DNA from: Bacteroidota bacterium
GTDB lineage: Bacteria > Bacteroidota > Bacteroidia > Flavobacteriales > Weeksellaceae
Length of the DNA stretch: 64,000 nucleotides
Reading direction: 5' to 3'
Assembly: GCA_018266955.1 (NCBI GenBank)
Contig: JAFDZI010000005.1
Span: forward strand, 1 to 64,000
Part shown: one piece after another, positions 9,951-19,119 of the stretch
Position numbering within the stretch: position 1 is the stretch's first letter
Layout of the letters: each line of letters starts with the position of its first letter
Notes under the pieces: model-generated
Database searches by the model: none
Told to the model about the DNA's origin: nothing
The model's input: the letters and a program-made list of their open reading frames with translations, nothing else
Translations under genes and position numbers: made by a program

Positions 9951-10422
9951 CGGTAGATATTAAGGATTTGCTTTGTTCAATTTTTATTCCAATGTCTTCA
10001 ATACCAGGTAATTTATCTTCCCTCATCGCTTGGGTAATTCCTATGGTGTACTTACCATTTTTAGGAAATTGGTATTTTATTTTGTATTGGAATTGCGTTT
10101 CTTTGGTATCGCCAAATCCGCTTCCCAACCATTCTCCATTCGGTTTAGCCAAGATATAATTTACAGTATCTATTGTGATTTTATTTCCTTTGCTTTCTGC
10201 TAATTGGACGATAAATCGAATATTGCTGTAAGGATAGTCATTATTGTTTCTAACGACAAAAGTAATATCTTTTGCGTTTTGACTGTCATTAATTTCGAAA
10301 GGAAATGCTTGTATTTTTTTTGCATCCCAAGATCCATCAATTGGTTTCATCATCACTTGTTCGGTATCAGACTGGCAAGCGACAATTGAAAAAGCCAGAA
10401 ATAAAAAAACTAATTTATTCAT
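9940..10422 (-). CDS. gldH: Gliding motility lipoprotein GldH
   Basis: This 160-residue lipoprotein has the lipobox SIVAC with the lipid-anchored Cys at about residue 16. GldH is needed for gliding in Flavobacterium and is widespread in the phylum, also in non-gliders. The rest is a beta-rich periplasmic domain with the conserved FPFEINDSQNAKDITFVVRN-type stretch. I chose the ATG at 10422: a longer frame runs upstream into ricT, but only this start puts the signal peptide at the N-terminus. It overlaps the ricT stop by 8 nt and the PBP1A start by 11 nt, which points to translational coupling. Confidence 0.88.
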   Translation of the reverse strand: MNKLVFLFLAFSIVACQSDTEQVMMKPIDGSWDAKKIQAFPFEINDSQNAKDITFVVRNNNDYPYSNIRFIVQLAESKGNKITIDTVNYILAKPNGEWLGSGFGDTKETQFQYKIKYQFPKNGKYTIGITQAMREDKLPGIEDIGIKIEQSKSLISTDGK

Positions 10423-11677
10423 TAGAATCCTTTTTGTTGTTGGTTTTTTTCTTAAATGGTTTTTTCTTGATTGGTTTTGGCCTTTCCTCACCGTTGGCTT
10501 TAGGTTCTAATTTCCTCTCTGTATTATTTTTCTTGCCAGAAGCTTCAAGATTGTTGTTTCTGTTTTGAGGTTTTTTGTTTTTGGGTTTTCTTTTCTTCTC
10601 AAAACGGTCCACATTGTTTTCTTGAATTAAATCAACAGGTTTGGTGTTGATTTCAAGTGGTTTGGCATCTTCTAAAGGTGGGCATTTTTCTCCTTTTTTA
10701 TTTAAGGAAATATATCGTTTAACATCCGAAATATCCATGTCATACCACGCCATTGAATTATCGGTATAAGCGAACCACATTTTCTTTTTAAATACATCTA
10801 TTTTAATACAAAAAGCTTTTCCTTTTTCTGTATCTAAAGTACTGGAAGAGGGAGGGAAATGAGATAAAGTATCCATGTAACTGTCCAATTCATAATTCAA
10901 ACAGCACTTTAATTTGCCGCATTGTCCGGCAAGTTTTTGAGGGTTAATAGACAGTTGTTGGTATCTAGCAGCATTGGTGTTGACGGATCTGAAATCCGTT
11001 AACCAAGACGAACAACACAATTCCCTACCACAAGAACCAATGCCACCTACTTTGGCGGCTTCTTGTCGGAATCCGATTTGTCGCATGTCTATTTTTATTC
11101 GAAATGTAGCGGCGTAATCTTTAATTAATTGTCGGAAATCCACTCGGTTTTCTGCAGTGTAATAAAAAATAGCTTTAGACCCATCGCCTTGAAATTCAAC
11201 ATCGGTTATTTTCATTTCTAAGCCAAGGCTGGTTGCTATTTTTCTCGCTTCAATTTTAATGGTTTCTTCCTTGTTGCGCATGGTTTGCCAAACATCAATG
11301 TCTTTTTGGTTGGCATGTCTATAAACCTTCAGAATTGCTTCTTCTGAATGTTTTTTCTTTTTCATTTGAATTTTAACCAATTCACCGGTTAGGCTTACTA
11401 CACCTATGTCATGTCCAGGGCTGGATTCTACTGTTACTATGTTCCCAATACGAAGGGGTAGCTTGTTTACATTTTTGTAAAAGCTTTTTCTATCATTTTT
11501 AAACCTCACTTCTACCCAATCACTTGCGGTAGAACTAGGATTTTTAATATTTGAAAGCCAATCGAAAACGCTTAGTTTATAGCTATTTCCGCATGTATCT
11601 ACTTTTTCACAGCCATTCTCGGATTTTGTGCCACAAGAATGGGAAGAATCGCCGGATGTTTTGCATCCACAACTCAT
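10415..11677 (-). CDS. ricT: RicT/YaaT-type PSP1 domain protein
   Basis: This 420-residue cytoplasmic protein begins with a Cys-rich segment (MSCGCK and further Cys up to about residue 30), then the PSP1 domain with the conserved Cys pairs GSCGRELCCSSWL and GQCGKLKCCLNYEL. The C-terminus is Lys/Asn-rich and probably disordered. In Bacillus, RicT acts in the Fe-S-containing RicAFT (Y) complex that affects mRNA maturation and development. The Bacteroidota role is less clear, and the conserved link to gldH and PBP1A hints at an envelope connection. The start at 11677 follows a -7 box at 11695-11703, so an ATG inside that box (11698) is excluded. Confidence 0.88.
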   Translation of the reverse strand: MSCGCKTSGDSSHSCGTKSENGCEKVDTCGNSYKLSVFDWLSNIKNPSSTASDWVEVRFKNDRKSFYKNVNKLPLRIGNIVTVESSPGHDIGVVSLTGELVKIQMKKKKHSEEAILKVYRHANQKDIDVWQTMRNKEETIKIEARKIATSLGLEMKITDVEFQGDGSKAIFYYTAENRVDFRQLIKDYAATFRIKIDMRQIGFRQEAAKVGGIGSCGRELCCSSWLTDFRSVNTNAARYQQLSINPQKLAGQCGKLKCCLNYELDSYMDTLSHFPPSSSTLDTEKGKAFCIKIDVFKKKMWFAYTDNSMAWYDMDISDVKRYISLNKKGEKCPPLEDAKPLEINTKPVDLIQENNVDRFEKKRKPKNKKPQNRNNNLEASGKKNNTERKLEPKANGEERPKPIKKKPFKKKTNNKKDSNE

Positions 11678-11694
11678 ATATTTTAATTTTAACT

Positions 11695-11703
11695 GCAAAT
11701 TTA
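11695..11703 (-). promoter_or_regulatory. -7 box (TAAATTTGC) of the ricT-gldH-PBP1A operon
   Basis: Exact minus-strand match to TAnnTTTGC, 17 nt before the ricT ATG. It decides the ricT start. Confidence 0.6.
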
Positions 11704-11981
11704 AAATAATTTTTGTATCTATTATTATTGAATAGGAGTTTCAAAAAATATTGTCTTTTAAAATGGAGTAAATTTTGTTCACTTTATTGCTTTTTTACCT
11801 AAAAAAGGATAGATTATTTCTTGGACATTCTGCTTGTTTAGTTTTAAGCAGCGGATTGAAAATATGCTTTATGAAGATGATTTTTAGTTTTATAGCTTTA
11901 TGTATTATTTCAAACATAGTAAATTTTATCCTGAATGTTTAAAATAATTAAGAAATTTTAACACAACTAGTTAAATAATCT
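11704..11981. other. AT-rich gap between divergent promoters
   Basis: I see no gene here. The only structure is a weak 6-bp inverted repeat (CTGCTT / AAGCAG, 11830-11851), with no T run after it. Confidence 0.6.
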
Positions 11982-11989
11982 TATATTTG
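11982..11989 (+). promoter_or_regulatory. -7 box (TATATTTG) of the FadL/SGNH operon
   Basis: Consensus -7 element 21 nt before the ATG at 12011. An in-frame upstream start candidate at 11987 falls inside this box and would not be transcribed. Confidence 0.6.
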
Positions 11990-12010
11990 AATTATAAATA
12001 TATAATCTTT

Positions 12011-13243
12011 ATGAAAAAACTATTTATTTCCTCAGCATTATTGGCAGGTGTTTTGTCTTATGCGGGTGGCTTTAGAGTTTCCTTGCAAGGGGTGAAGCAA
12101 TTGGCTATGGCACACACAAGTGCACATGCAGAAGATGCAAGTGTTGCCTTTTTTAATCCAGCAGGTATTTCATTTATTCCAAATAAATTGAGTATCGTAG
12201 CGGGTGGTTTCGGATCAAAGTCTGAAGTTGAATTTCAAAATGTTTCTACCTTGACTTCAACAAAAACCGATAACCCGATAGGAACTCCGATATACGCTGC
12301 AGTTGCCTATAAAATTAATCCTACGGTTTCGGCCGGGTTTAGTTTTACAACGCCTTTCGGGTCCACAATTAAATGGCCAGATAGCTGGCAAGGGAACGAA
12401 ATTGTACAAAAAATGGAACTCAAATCTTATTTTTTCCAACCGATGGTTTCTGTAAAATTGGCTCCTTGGGTATCTTTAGGAGGTAGTTTTATTTATGTTA
12501 AAGGAAAAGTGGATTGGACACAGTCTATCAATTCTTTGGGCGGACAATTAAATCTTTTTGATGATAAGGCGTCTGGAACAGGATATTCTTTTGGATTCTA
12601 TATGCAACCGGATTCTGATTGGGATGTTTCCATCTCTTATCGCTCAGCAATCGATATGAAAGCCGATCCTGGAACAGCTACATTTAAGGTAAACCCTGCG
12701 TTATACCCAGCTTTGGGGGTTCCTGCTTCCGGTAAAGATAATTTCTCAGCAATCTTGCCTTTGCCAGAGGAGTTTATGTTAGGACTTTCTTATAAAGTGA
12801 CTCCAAAATGGATGCTTTCTGCGGATTTTAACTACCAAGGTTGGTCAAAATATACGAAGCTAACGCTGGATTTTGATCATGCTACCGTGGGAAATACTGC
12901 AGATCCAACAGTGAAATCAATTCCAAAGAATTTTAAAAATTCCAAAGTATTTAGACTAGGAACACAGTATATGCTCACCGATAAATTAGCAGGAAGACTA
13001 GGTTATTATTGGGACGAATCTCCGTACACCGACAGAAACTGGATTCCAGAAACACCTTCTTTTAATGCTCATGTTGTAACTGGAGGTATTGGTTATAAAT
13101 TCGGTAAACTAGGGGTAGATGCAGCAGCTTCTTACACCATTGGAGATGCTAGAAAAGTGGATAATACTTACTTTAATCTTTATGGGCAGGCTAGAGCCAA
13201 AGTCTTTACTTTTGGTTTAGGACTATCGTATAACGCATTTTAA
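12011..13243 (+). CDS. OmpP1/FadL-family outer-membrane transporter
   Basis: This 410-residue protein has a signal peptide (MKKLFISSALLAGVLSYAGG) followed by the FadL-type N-terminal hatch, with ASVAFFNPAGISFIP as the signature stretch. The remainder is an amphipathic beta-barrel with aromatic girdles (KWMLSADFNYQGWSKY, a family hallmark) ending in YNAF. FadL proteins pass long-chain fatty acids and other hydrophobic molecules through the outer membrane without TonB. The gene is followed 14 nt later by an SGNH-hydrolase lipoprotein, so an ester lipase and a fatty-acid pore probably work together. The start was chosen from the -7 box position. Confidence 0.9.
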   Translation: MKKLFISSALLAGVLSYAGGFRVSLQGVKQLAMAHTSAHAEDASVAFFNPAGISFIPNKLSIVAGGFGSKSEVEFQNVSTLTSTKTDNPIGTPIYAAVAYKINPTVSAGFSFTTPFGSTIKWPDSWQGNEIVQKMELKSYFFQPMVSVKLAPWVSLGGSFIYVKGKVDWTQSINSLGGQLNLFDDKASGTGYSFGFYMQPDSDWDVSISYRSAIDMKADPGTATFKVNPALYPALGVPASGKDNFSAILPLPEEFMLGLSYKVTPKWMLSADFNYQGWSKYTKLTLDFDHATVGNTADPTVKSIPKNFKNSKVFRLGTQYMLTDKLAGRLGYYWDESPYTDRNWIPETPSFNAHVVTGGIGYKFGKLGVDAAASYTIGDARKVDNTYFNLYGQARAKVFTFGLGLSYNAF

Positions 13244-13257
13244 TACATTTGATAATT

Positions 13258-14778
13258 ATGAAAAAATATATTTTTCCAACAATCGCTATTGCAGCCTCAT
13301 TATTTTTAACAGGTTGTAATCATTATGATTTTGAAAATGATGTAGAAAATATGTCGGTTTCACAAGGTAAAGCTAATTTTGCGAAATATGTGGCTTTAGG
13401 AAATTCATTAACCTCTGGTTATAGAGATGGAACATTATACAGTGATGGCCAATTGGAGTCTTATCCAGCAATGTTGGCGAGTGTAATGCAAAAAGCAGGC
13501 GGAGCATTAGATTTCAAACAACCTATGATGCCCAATAACATTGGTGGGTTCCAAGGGTTGCCAGGTTTTAGCGGAAAGCTCACCCTTCAGGTAGTCAATG
13601 GTTCTTTAGCACCAGTTCCTTCTCCTGCAGCAGCGCCATTAGATAATGTGACTGCCTCTGGACCTTATCAAAATTTAGGAATACCAGGTGCTAAATCTTT
13701 CCATCTAGGATTGGCTAATTATGGAATGCTGAACCCGTATTATTCAAGATTTTCTACTGGGGTTAGTCCTATTGCTGCTGCTGTAGCACAAGCACCAACC
13801 TTCTTTTCTCTATGGATTGGAAATAATGATGTATTGTCCTATGCAACCAATGGAGGTGATGGAGTAGATCAGACGGGGAATACCAATCCAGCAACCTATG
13901 GACCTAATGATATAACCGATCCAGGTGTATTGGTGGGGGCTGTAACGGGCTATGTTAATGCACTAACTGCTGGTGGAGCGAAAGGAGTAATTGCCAATAT
14001 ACCGAATGTTACTTCCATTCCTTTCTTTACAACGGTTCCTTATAATCCTTTAACAAAAGCTGTTTTAGGAGGCGGAGACGAAGCACTAGGGCAAGCCAAT
14101 ATCACTGCATTAAATGCACAATTGTATGGACCATTAAAACAAGCATTAACTGCTTTTGGAGCTGGAGATCGAATCAATTTATTGTCCTCAACGGCACCTA
14201 ACCCTTTGCTTATTAAAGATGTAAATTTAACCAATTTGTCTCCACAATTAACCGCAGCACTTACGCCATCTTTAGGAGCGGCGACAGCAGCAGCTTTTGG
14301 AGCTATCTATGGACAGGCGAGACAAGCAACAGCGGACGATTATGTACTACTAACTACGAAAGCTGTTATTGGATCAGTGGCAACAGGTGCACCTGCAACC
14401 ATAAATAAATATGGAATTTCTTTCCCATTAGAAAATGCTCATATTCTTACCCAAACCGAAACAACAAAAGTAATGACCGCAACCGCGGCATACAATGCTG
14501 GCTTGAAAAACTTAGCCACCACCAAGGGCTTGGCCTTTGTAGATGCAAATGCTAAAATGACAGAGTTGTCTTCGGCTTCAGGGATTTTGTTTGATGGAGT
14601 GAAGTTTACAACAAAATTCGTTACTGGAGGTTCGTTCTCTCTGGATGGTGTGCATCTTACAGGGAAAGGATATGCAATTATTGCGAATGAGTTTATAAAA
14701 GCAATTAATCAAAAATATCAATCAACTTTACCACAAGTTAATATTTATAACTATTCTGGAATTACTTTTCCTCAATAG
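13258..14778 (+). CDS. SGNH/GDSL-family hydrolase lipoprotein
   Basis: This 506-residue lipoprotein has the lipobox FLTGC at about residue 20. SGNH blocks are visible: GNSLTSGY (block I, nucleophile Ser), the Gly in block II, WIGNNDVL (block III Asn) and FSLDGVHLTGKGY (block V Asp/His). It is probably an outer-membrane-anchored esterase or lipase that releases fatty acids for the preceding FadL-like pore. It is longer than minimal GDSL esterases (about 200 residues), with Ala/Thr-rich insertions around 230-370 that may form a lid. The TTG at 13249 is in frame, but the ATG at 13258 gives the better signal peptide. Confidence 0.85.
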   Translation: MKKYIFPTIAIAASLFLTGCNHYDFENDVENMSVSQGKANFAKYVALGNSLTSGYRDGTLYSDGQLESYPAMLASVMQKAGGALDFKQPMMPNNIGGFQGLPGFSGKLTLQVVNGSLAPVPSPAAAPLDNVTASGPYQNLGIPGAKSFHLGLANYGMLNPYYSRFSTGVSPIAAAVAQAPTFFSLWIGNNDVLSYATNGGDGVDQTGNTNPATYGPNDITDPGVLVGAVTGYVNALTAGGAKGVIANIPNVTSIPFFTTVPYNPLTKAVLGGGDEALGQANITALNAQLYGPLKQALTAFGAGDRINLLSSTAPNPLLIKDVNLTNLSPQLTAALTPSLGAATAAAFGAIYGQARQATADDYVLLTTKAVIGSVATGAPATINKYGISFPLENAHILTQTETTKVMTATAAYNAGLKNLATTKGLAFVDANAKMTELSSASGILFDGVKFTTKFVTGGSFSLDGVHLTGKGYAIIANEFIKAINQKYQSTLPQVNIYNYSGITFPQ

Positions 14779-14801
14779 TATGAAATTGGAACTTCGATAA
14801 T

Positions 14802-14841
14802 TAATAACCATATGGCTTTGCTGTATGGTTATTATTTTTTT
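14802..14841 (+). terminator. Terminator of the FadL/SGNH operon
   Basis: A 10-bp stem (AATAACCATA / TATGGTTATT) is followed by eight T residues. It overlaps the -33 region of the prs promoter, so the two transcription units abut. Confidence 0.85.
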
Positions 14842-14850
14842 TAACTTTGC
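14818..14850 (+). promoter_or_regulatory. prs promoter (TTG-N21-TAACTTTGC)
   Basis: A -33 TTG at 14818-14820 and a -7 box at 14842-14850 with 21-nt spacing fit the Bacteroidota sigma-A consensus, 29 nt before the ATG. Confidence 0.7.
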
Positions 14851-14879
14851 AAAATCTAATAAAAGTAAAATTATAACAA

Positions 14880-15818
14880 ATGGCAGAGCAAGCTGTATAT
14901 TTATTTACAACAAGAACAAGTAAAGTGTTGGCCGAGAAAATCGCGAAACACTATGGGAAAGATTTAGGGAAAATTAATGTTCAACTATTTAGTGATGGCG
15001 AGTTCGAGCCCGTTTTGGACGAGTCCGTTAGAGGAGGGCGTGTGTTTTTAATCGGATCTACTTTTCCTCCAGCAGATAATTTATTGGAATTATTGTTGAT
15101 GATAGATGCCGCTAAAAGAGCTTCTGCTAAAAGCATCACAGTAGTTATCCCTTATTATGGTTTAGCAAGACAAGATAGGAAAGACAAACCAAGAGCACCT
15201 ATTGGCGCAAAATTGGTGGCCAACCTACTTACTGCAGCTGGTGCAACACGAGTAATGACGATGGATTTACACGCAGACCAAATTCAAGGTTTCTTTGAAA
15301 TCCCGGTAGATCACCTATATGCATCCACTATTTTTGTGGATTATATTAAATCTTTAAATTTAGATAACCTAACCATCGCCTCACCAGATATGGGCGGTGC
15401 AAAAAGAGCAAAGAATTATGCGTCACATATTGGTGCTGAGGTTGTAATTGCTTATAAAGAAAGAAAAAAAGCCAATGTGGTTGAAGAAATGTTCCTGATA
15501 GGTGATGTTAAAGATCGAAATGTTATCTTGATAGACGATATGATAGATACTGCAGGTACTTTGTGTAAAGCGGCAGATATTCTAATGGCCAATGGGGCAA
15601 AATCTGTTCGAGCAATGGCTACCCATGGAGTGCTTTCCGGAAAAGCGTATGAAAATATCGAAAATTCTCAAATGACAGAGGTGATTGTGACCGATACAAT
15701 ACCAGTAAAGACCGATCTTACTTCCAAAATTAAAGTGCTTTCTTGTGCAGAATTATTTGCTGATGTAATGAAATCTGTACACGAACACCAATCCATCAGT
15801 AATAAATTTATTATTTAA
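14880..15818 (+). CDS. prs: Ribose-phosphate pyrophosphokinase
   Basis: This 312-residue cytoplasmic enzyme makes PRPP from ribose 5-phosphate and ATP for nucleotide, His, Trp and NAD synthesis. Visible motifs are the flexible-loop RQDRKDKPRAPIGA, the metal site MDLHADQIQGFF and the PRPP loop VILIDDMIDTAGTL. Length matches class I Prs. It has its own promoter and is followed by rplY 46 nt later, the usual prs-rplY neighbourhood of many bacteria. The window also carries nadC, a PRPP-consuming enzyme, in a separate unit. Confidence 0.97.
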   Translation: MAEQAVYLFTTRTSKVLAEKIAKHYGKDLGKINVQLFSDGEFEPVLDESVRGGRVFLIGSTFPPADNLLELLLMIDAAKRASAKSITVVIPYYGLARQDRKDKPRAPIGAKLVANLLTAAGATRVMTMDLHADQIQGFFEIPVDHLYASTIFVDYIKSLNLDNLTIASPDMGGAKRAKNYASHIGAEVVIAYKERKKANVVEEMFLIGDVKDRNVILIDDMIDTAGTLCKAADILMANGAKSVRAMATHGVLSGKAYENIENSQMTEVIVTDTIPVKTDLTSKIKVLSCAELFADVMKSVHEHQSISNKFII

Positions 15819-15829
15819 ATAATTTATAC

Positions 15830-15838
15830 TATCTTTGC
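15830..15838 (+). promoter_or_regulatory. -7 box (TATCTTTGC) of rplY
   Basis: Consensus extended -7 element between prs and rplY, 26 nt before the rplY ATG. It allows rplY to be transcribed separately from prs. Confidence 0.6.
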
Positions 15839-15864
15839 AGACTTAAAAATAAAAAATTTTTATA

Positions 15865-16509
15865 ATGAAATCAATTACAATTCAAGGAACAAAAAGAGAA
15901 AGCGTGGGCAAAAAGTCAACAAAAGCTCTACGCGATGCTGAATTAGTCCCTTGTGTTGTTTATGGAGGTAAAGAACCTTTGAACTTCTCTACTGAAGAGA
16001 AATCTTTCAAAAACTTGGTTTATACTCCAGACGCACACACGGCTACTTTAGTGATCGATGGTGAAACAATTGAAGCCGTGCTTCAAGACATCCAATTCCA
16101 CCCAATTACAGACAAAATCCTTCATGTGGATTTCTATCAGTTGTCAGCTGATAAGCCAGTAATTATGGAAGTACCAGTAAGAATTACGGGTCGTTCTAAA
16201 GGGGTAGTTGCAGGGGGTGTACTTAGACAATCTTTCAGAAAATTGAAAGTAAAAGCTATTCCTGCTAATTTGCCAGACGAAATCGTAGTAGATGTAACTC
16301 CACTTAGAATTGGTAACAAATTGTATGTAGAGAAATTGAAAAACAAATTGTACTCTTTCATGCACCCAGACAATGCAGTAGTAGTTGCTGTGAAGATGTC
16401 TAGAAATGCAATGAAAAATGCTGGGTCTATCGTAGAAGATGATGAGGACGAAGAAGAAGTAGCAGTTGAAGGTGCTACAGAAGCTCCAGCAGCAGAAAGT
16501 GCTGAATAA
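15865..16509 (+). CDS. rplY: Ribosomal protein bL25 (Ctc/TL5 type)
   Basis: This 214-residue protein has the N-terminal 5S-rRNA-binding L25 domain (about 1-90, starting [17 protein letters not shown]) and the C-terminal TL5 beta domain (about 95-185). An acidic Glu/Ala-rich tail follows ([20 protein letters not shown]), as in many Bacteroidota. It binds 5S rRNA in the large subunit. A strong terminator follows the stop. Confidence 0.95.
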   Translation: MKSITIQGTKRESVGKKSTKALRDAELVPCVVYGGKEPLNFSTEEKSFKNLVYTPDAHTATLVIDGETIEAVLQDIQFHPITDKILHVDFYQLSADKPVIMEVPVRITGRSKGVVAGGVLRQSFRKLKVKAIPANLPDEIVVDVTPLRIGNKLYVEKLKNKLYSFMHPDNAVVVAVKMSRNAMKNAGSIVEDDEDEEEVAVEGATEAPAAESAE

Positions 16510-16530
16510 TCTTTTTAGATTGATACACAT

Positions 16531-16561
16531 AAATCCCGACCTTTGGTTGGGATTTTTTTAT
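16531..16561 (+). terminator. rplY terminator
   Basis: The stem AAATCCC / GGGATTT with a TTTGG-type loop is followed by a T run. Confidence 0.8.
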
Positions 16562-16574
16562 CATTAAAATTTCG

Positions 16575-16582
16575 TAAATTTG
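16575..16582 (+). promoter_or_regulatory. -7 box (TAAATTTG) of sufS
   Basis: Consensus -7 element 20 nt upstream of the sufS ATG, directly after the rplY terminator. Confidence 0.5.
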
Positions 16583-16602
16583 AACCATTCTAAATAAGAC
16601 TT

Positions 16603-17829
16603 ATGTTGGACTTACAAAATATCCGATCTCAATTTCCTATTTTGGAAAGAGAAATAAATGGGAAACCTCTTATATATCTGGACAATGCAGCAACTTCTCA
16701 AAAACCTATTTTGGTTTTAAATGCCCTGCAGAATTATTATACAGATCTAAATGCCAATGTACATCGTGGGATTCATAGTCTTTCACAAATGGCCACCATT
16801 GCGATGGAAGAGGCTAGGCAAAAGATACAGAAATTCATCAATGCAAAACATGAGTATGAAATCAACTTTACACGAGGAACAACAGAAAGTATTAATTCTG
16901 TTGCGTATGCGATTGGGAATTCAAAAATATTAAAACCGGGTGATGAAATACTCGTGTCCTATCTGGAACATCACTCCAATATTGTACCATGGCAAATGCT
17001 TTGTGAAAGAACTGGAGCACAACTCAAAGTAATCCCCATGGATGAAAATGGGATTTTACAATTGGACTTTTTAGATAAGGAACTTAATGAAAAAACTAAA
17101 ATGGTCGCTTTCAACCAAGTCTCTAATGCTTTAGGGGTTATTAATCCTGTTGATGAAATCATTGCTAATGTCCGTAAGAATTCTTCTGCGCTTATTTTGG
17201 TTGATGGTGCTCAGTCTATCCCTCACATGAAGGTTGATGTACAGCAAATGGATTGCGATTTTTTTGTCTTTTCCGGACATAAAATGTACGCGCCAACAGG
17301 TGTAGGAATCCTTTATGGAAAAGCTGAGATACTGCAACAGTTGCAACCCTTCCACGGAGGTGGAGAAATGATTGCTACTTGTAGTTTTCAGAAAACTACT
17401 TATGCCGATTTGCCTTTTAAGTTTGAAGCTGGAACGCCCAATATCGCAGGAAACATTGCTTTGGGGGCAGCGGTAGATTTTATTGAAAACATCGGACATG
17501 ATGCTATTGCACAACACGAACACCAATTGTTGGTTTATGCTCAAAACAATTTGCTCAAGATAGATGGATTAAAAGTTTATGCTGAAAAAGCCAATAGAAC
17601 AGGTGTAGTTTCCTTTAATTTGGAAGGAGTGGGAATTGCATCTGATGTTGGAATGATTCTCGATAAAATGGGCATTGCCGTAAGAACCGGGCATCATTGT
17701 ACCCAGCCCATTATGGAGTTTTTTAATATTGCAGGAACAGTTAGGGCAAGTTTTGCTGTGTACAATACCTTGGAAGAAATCGATCAATTGGTTGAGGGAG
17801 TCAAAAAGGCACAACGAATGTTGTCTTAA
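16603..17829 (+). CDS. sufS: SufS-type cysteine desulfurase
   Basis: This 408-residue PLP enzyme takes sulfur from cysteine as a persulfide for Fe-S cluster assembly. The PLP lysine is Lys227 in FSGHKMYAPTG, and the catalytic cysteine is Cys366 in RTGHHCTQP, the RxGHHC form typical of SufS (type II) rather than IscS. Length is normal. No other suf genes (sufBCD, sufE) adjoin, so the rest of the system must lie elsewhere, or the gene has moved out of the usual cluster. The membrane-protein gene starts 18 nt downstream and is probably co-transcribed. Confidence 0.93.
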   Translation: MLDLQNIRSQFPILEREINGKPLIYLDNAATSQKPILVLNALQNYYTDLNANVHRGIHSLSQMATIAMEEARQKIQKFINAKHEYEINFTRGTTESINSVAYAIGNSKILKPGDEILVSYLEHHSNIVPWQMLCERTGAQLKVIPMDENGILQLDFLDKELNEKTKMVAFNQVSNALGVINPVDEIIANVRKNSSALILVDGAQSIPHMKVDVQQMDCDFFVFSGHKMYAPTGVGILYGKAEILQQLQPFHGGGEMIATCSFQKTTYADLPFKFEAGTPNIAGNIALGAAVDFIENIGHDAIAQHEHQLLVYAQNNLLKIDGLKVYAEKANRTGVVSFNLEGVGIASDVGMILDKMGIAVRTGHHCTQPIMEFFNIAGTVRASFAVYNTLEEIDQLVEGVKKAQRMLS

Positions 17830-17847
17830 TCCTATGTTCAGTTCTAT

Positions 17848-19119
17848 ATGAAAATCAAAACTAAATTTTTAAATTTATTGAGGTTGTTGTTTCCCTGTTC
17901 TGTGATAGAGTGGGGATTATTCCTATTTTTAGTACTTGGATATGGTTATTTGGCTCATAAAATAGCCTGGGATTATCGTATTATCTTCGATGATAGAATC
18001 CCTTGGGATGCCTACTTTAGTTTTGATAATCGCTCGATAATAATGACTGGTGGTGGATTTGAAAGGCATCCTTTGTCCAATTATTTTTTTGATGAATTAA
18101 GGAACTTAGCACTTTGGTTTGCAGAAGGGAAAAAAGGAGCTGGATTTCGACTTTTTTATGCATGGATGAGTACTTTAAGCATCAGTTTGGCTTTGGTGCA
18201 AATTTATAAATACCTTAAAAACATTGTGCAATTGCAGGCTGGTGTTAGCCTCTTATTGGTTTTAATGACGGCTGGTTTTTCTACCAATATATTGCTCTCA
18301 TTTACTCCAGAGACTTATACTTTTACATTTCTTTTTCTTTGTATCTATCAATACTACGCTGCTCTTAAAATTAAAAAAAATCAGGATATTCCTCTTTCTG
18401 CACTCACTTTAGCCGCAGTTGGAATAGGAGGGTTAACCATTACGAATGCAGTAAAAGTTTATATTCCTCTTTTGTACAGTAAGAAACTGTTTTGGAATAT
18501 TAAAAAGATTGGAATGGTTGTGCTGAAAGGTTTGATTTCTACCGGTATTTTTGTATTTCTTTTTCTTTACCGACTCAATTTTGATTATCAAAGAATTTTT
18601 ACCAAAACGGGTGAGCAATATGAAAAATTCTCCCAACCCAAGGTAACGCCACTTTGGGACATGATTTGTTCTTGGTTTATCGGAGGAAATGTGTTATTTC
18701 CAAGTTTTTTTATTAGGGATTATCATAGCAAACAAGGGTTTCAATACAAAGCTTTGTTTATGGATGTTTATTCCTCACCAGTTTCGTATGCTTTTATTGG
18801 GATTTTAGTTATCGTATTGCTTTGGGCTATTTTTAAGAATATTAAAAATTATTGGGTTCAAATATTAGCATTGTCTTTTTTAGTTGATGTGTTAATACAC
18901 GCTGTGCTAAAGTTTGGTTTGCATACTTCTTATATTTATGGTGGACATTTTGTATTTGTTTACCCATTGCTTTGGGGATGGTGGTTAAAAAGTTATCATC
19001 AAAAGCCTATTTTTAAAGGGATGCTGGCTGTAACCATAGTTTTTACTGTATTTTTATTTTTAAACAATAGCTATAGGATGTCGGAATTTTTTACTTTTCT
19101 AAACCTCTATTATCGTTAG
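17848..19119 (+). CDS. Polytopic membrane protein, DUF6080-like
   Basis: This 423-residue protein has about ten predicted membrane helices. Conserved-looking polar stretches are FDDRIPWDAYFSFDNRS and GGGFERHPLSNYF near residues 44-75, on what would be the first external loop, and the layout resembles GT-C-type membrane glycosyltransferases or the DUF6080 family. I cannot assign a substrate or a catalytic residue with confidence. It lies 18 nt behind sufS, and its last 29 nt overlap the 3' end of the convergent CDF transporter gene, with no terminator between them. Confidence 0.6.
   Translation: MKIKTKFLNLLRLLFPCSVIEWGLFLFLVLGYGYLAHKIAWDYRIIFDDRIPWDAYFSFDNRSIIMTGGGFERHPLSNYFFDELRNLALWFAEGKKGAGFRLFYAWMSTLSISLALVQIYKYLKNIVQLQAGVSLLLVLMTAGFSTNILLSFTPETYTFTFLFLCIYQYYAALKIKKNQDIPLSALTLAAVGIGGLTITNAVKVYIPLLYSKKLFWNIKKIGMVVLKGLISTGIFVFLFLYRLNFDYQRIFTKTGEQYEKFSQPKVTPLWDMICSWFIGGNVLFPSFFIRDYHSKQGFQYKALFMDVYSSPVSYAFIGILVIVLLWAIFKNIKNYWVQILALSFLVDVLIHAVLKFGLHTSYIYGGHFVFVYPLLWGWWLKSYHQKPIFKGMLAVTIVFTVFLFLNNSYRMSEFFTFLNLYYR

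Noticed and set aside
10415-11677. Cys-rich N-terminus of RicT as a novelty
   Set aside because: Similar Cys-rich starts are usual in RicT homologues of Flavobacteriia.
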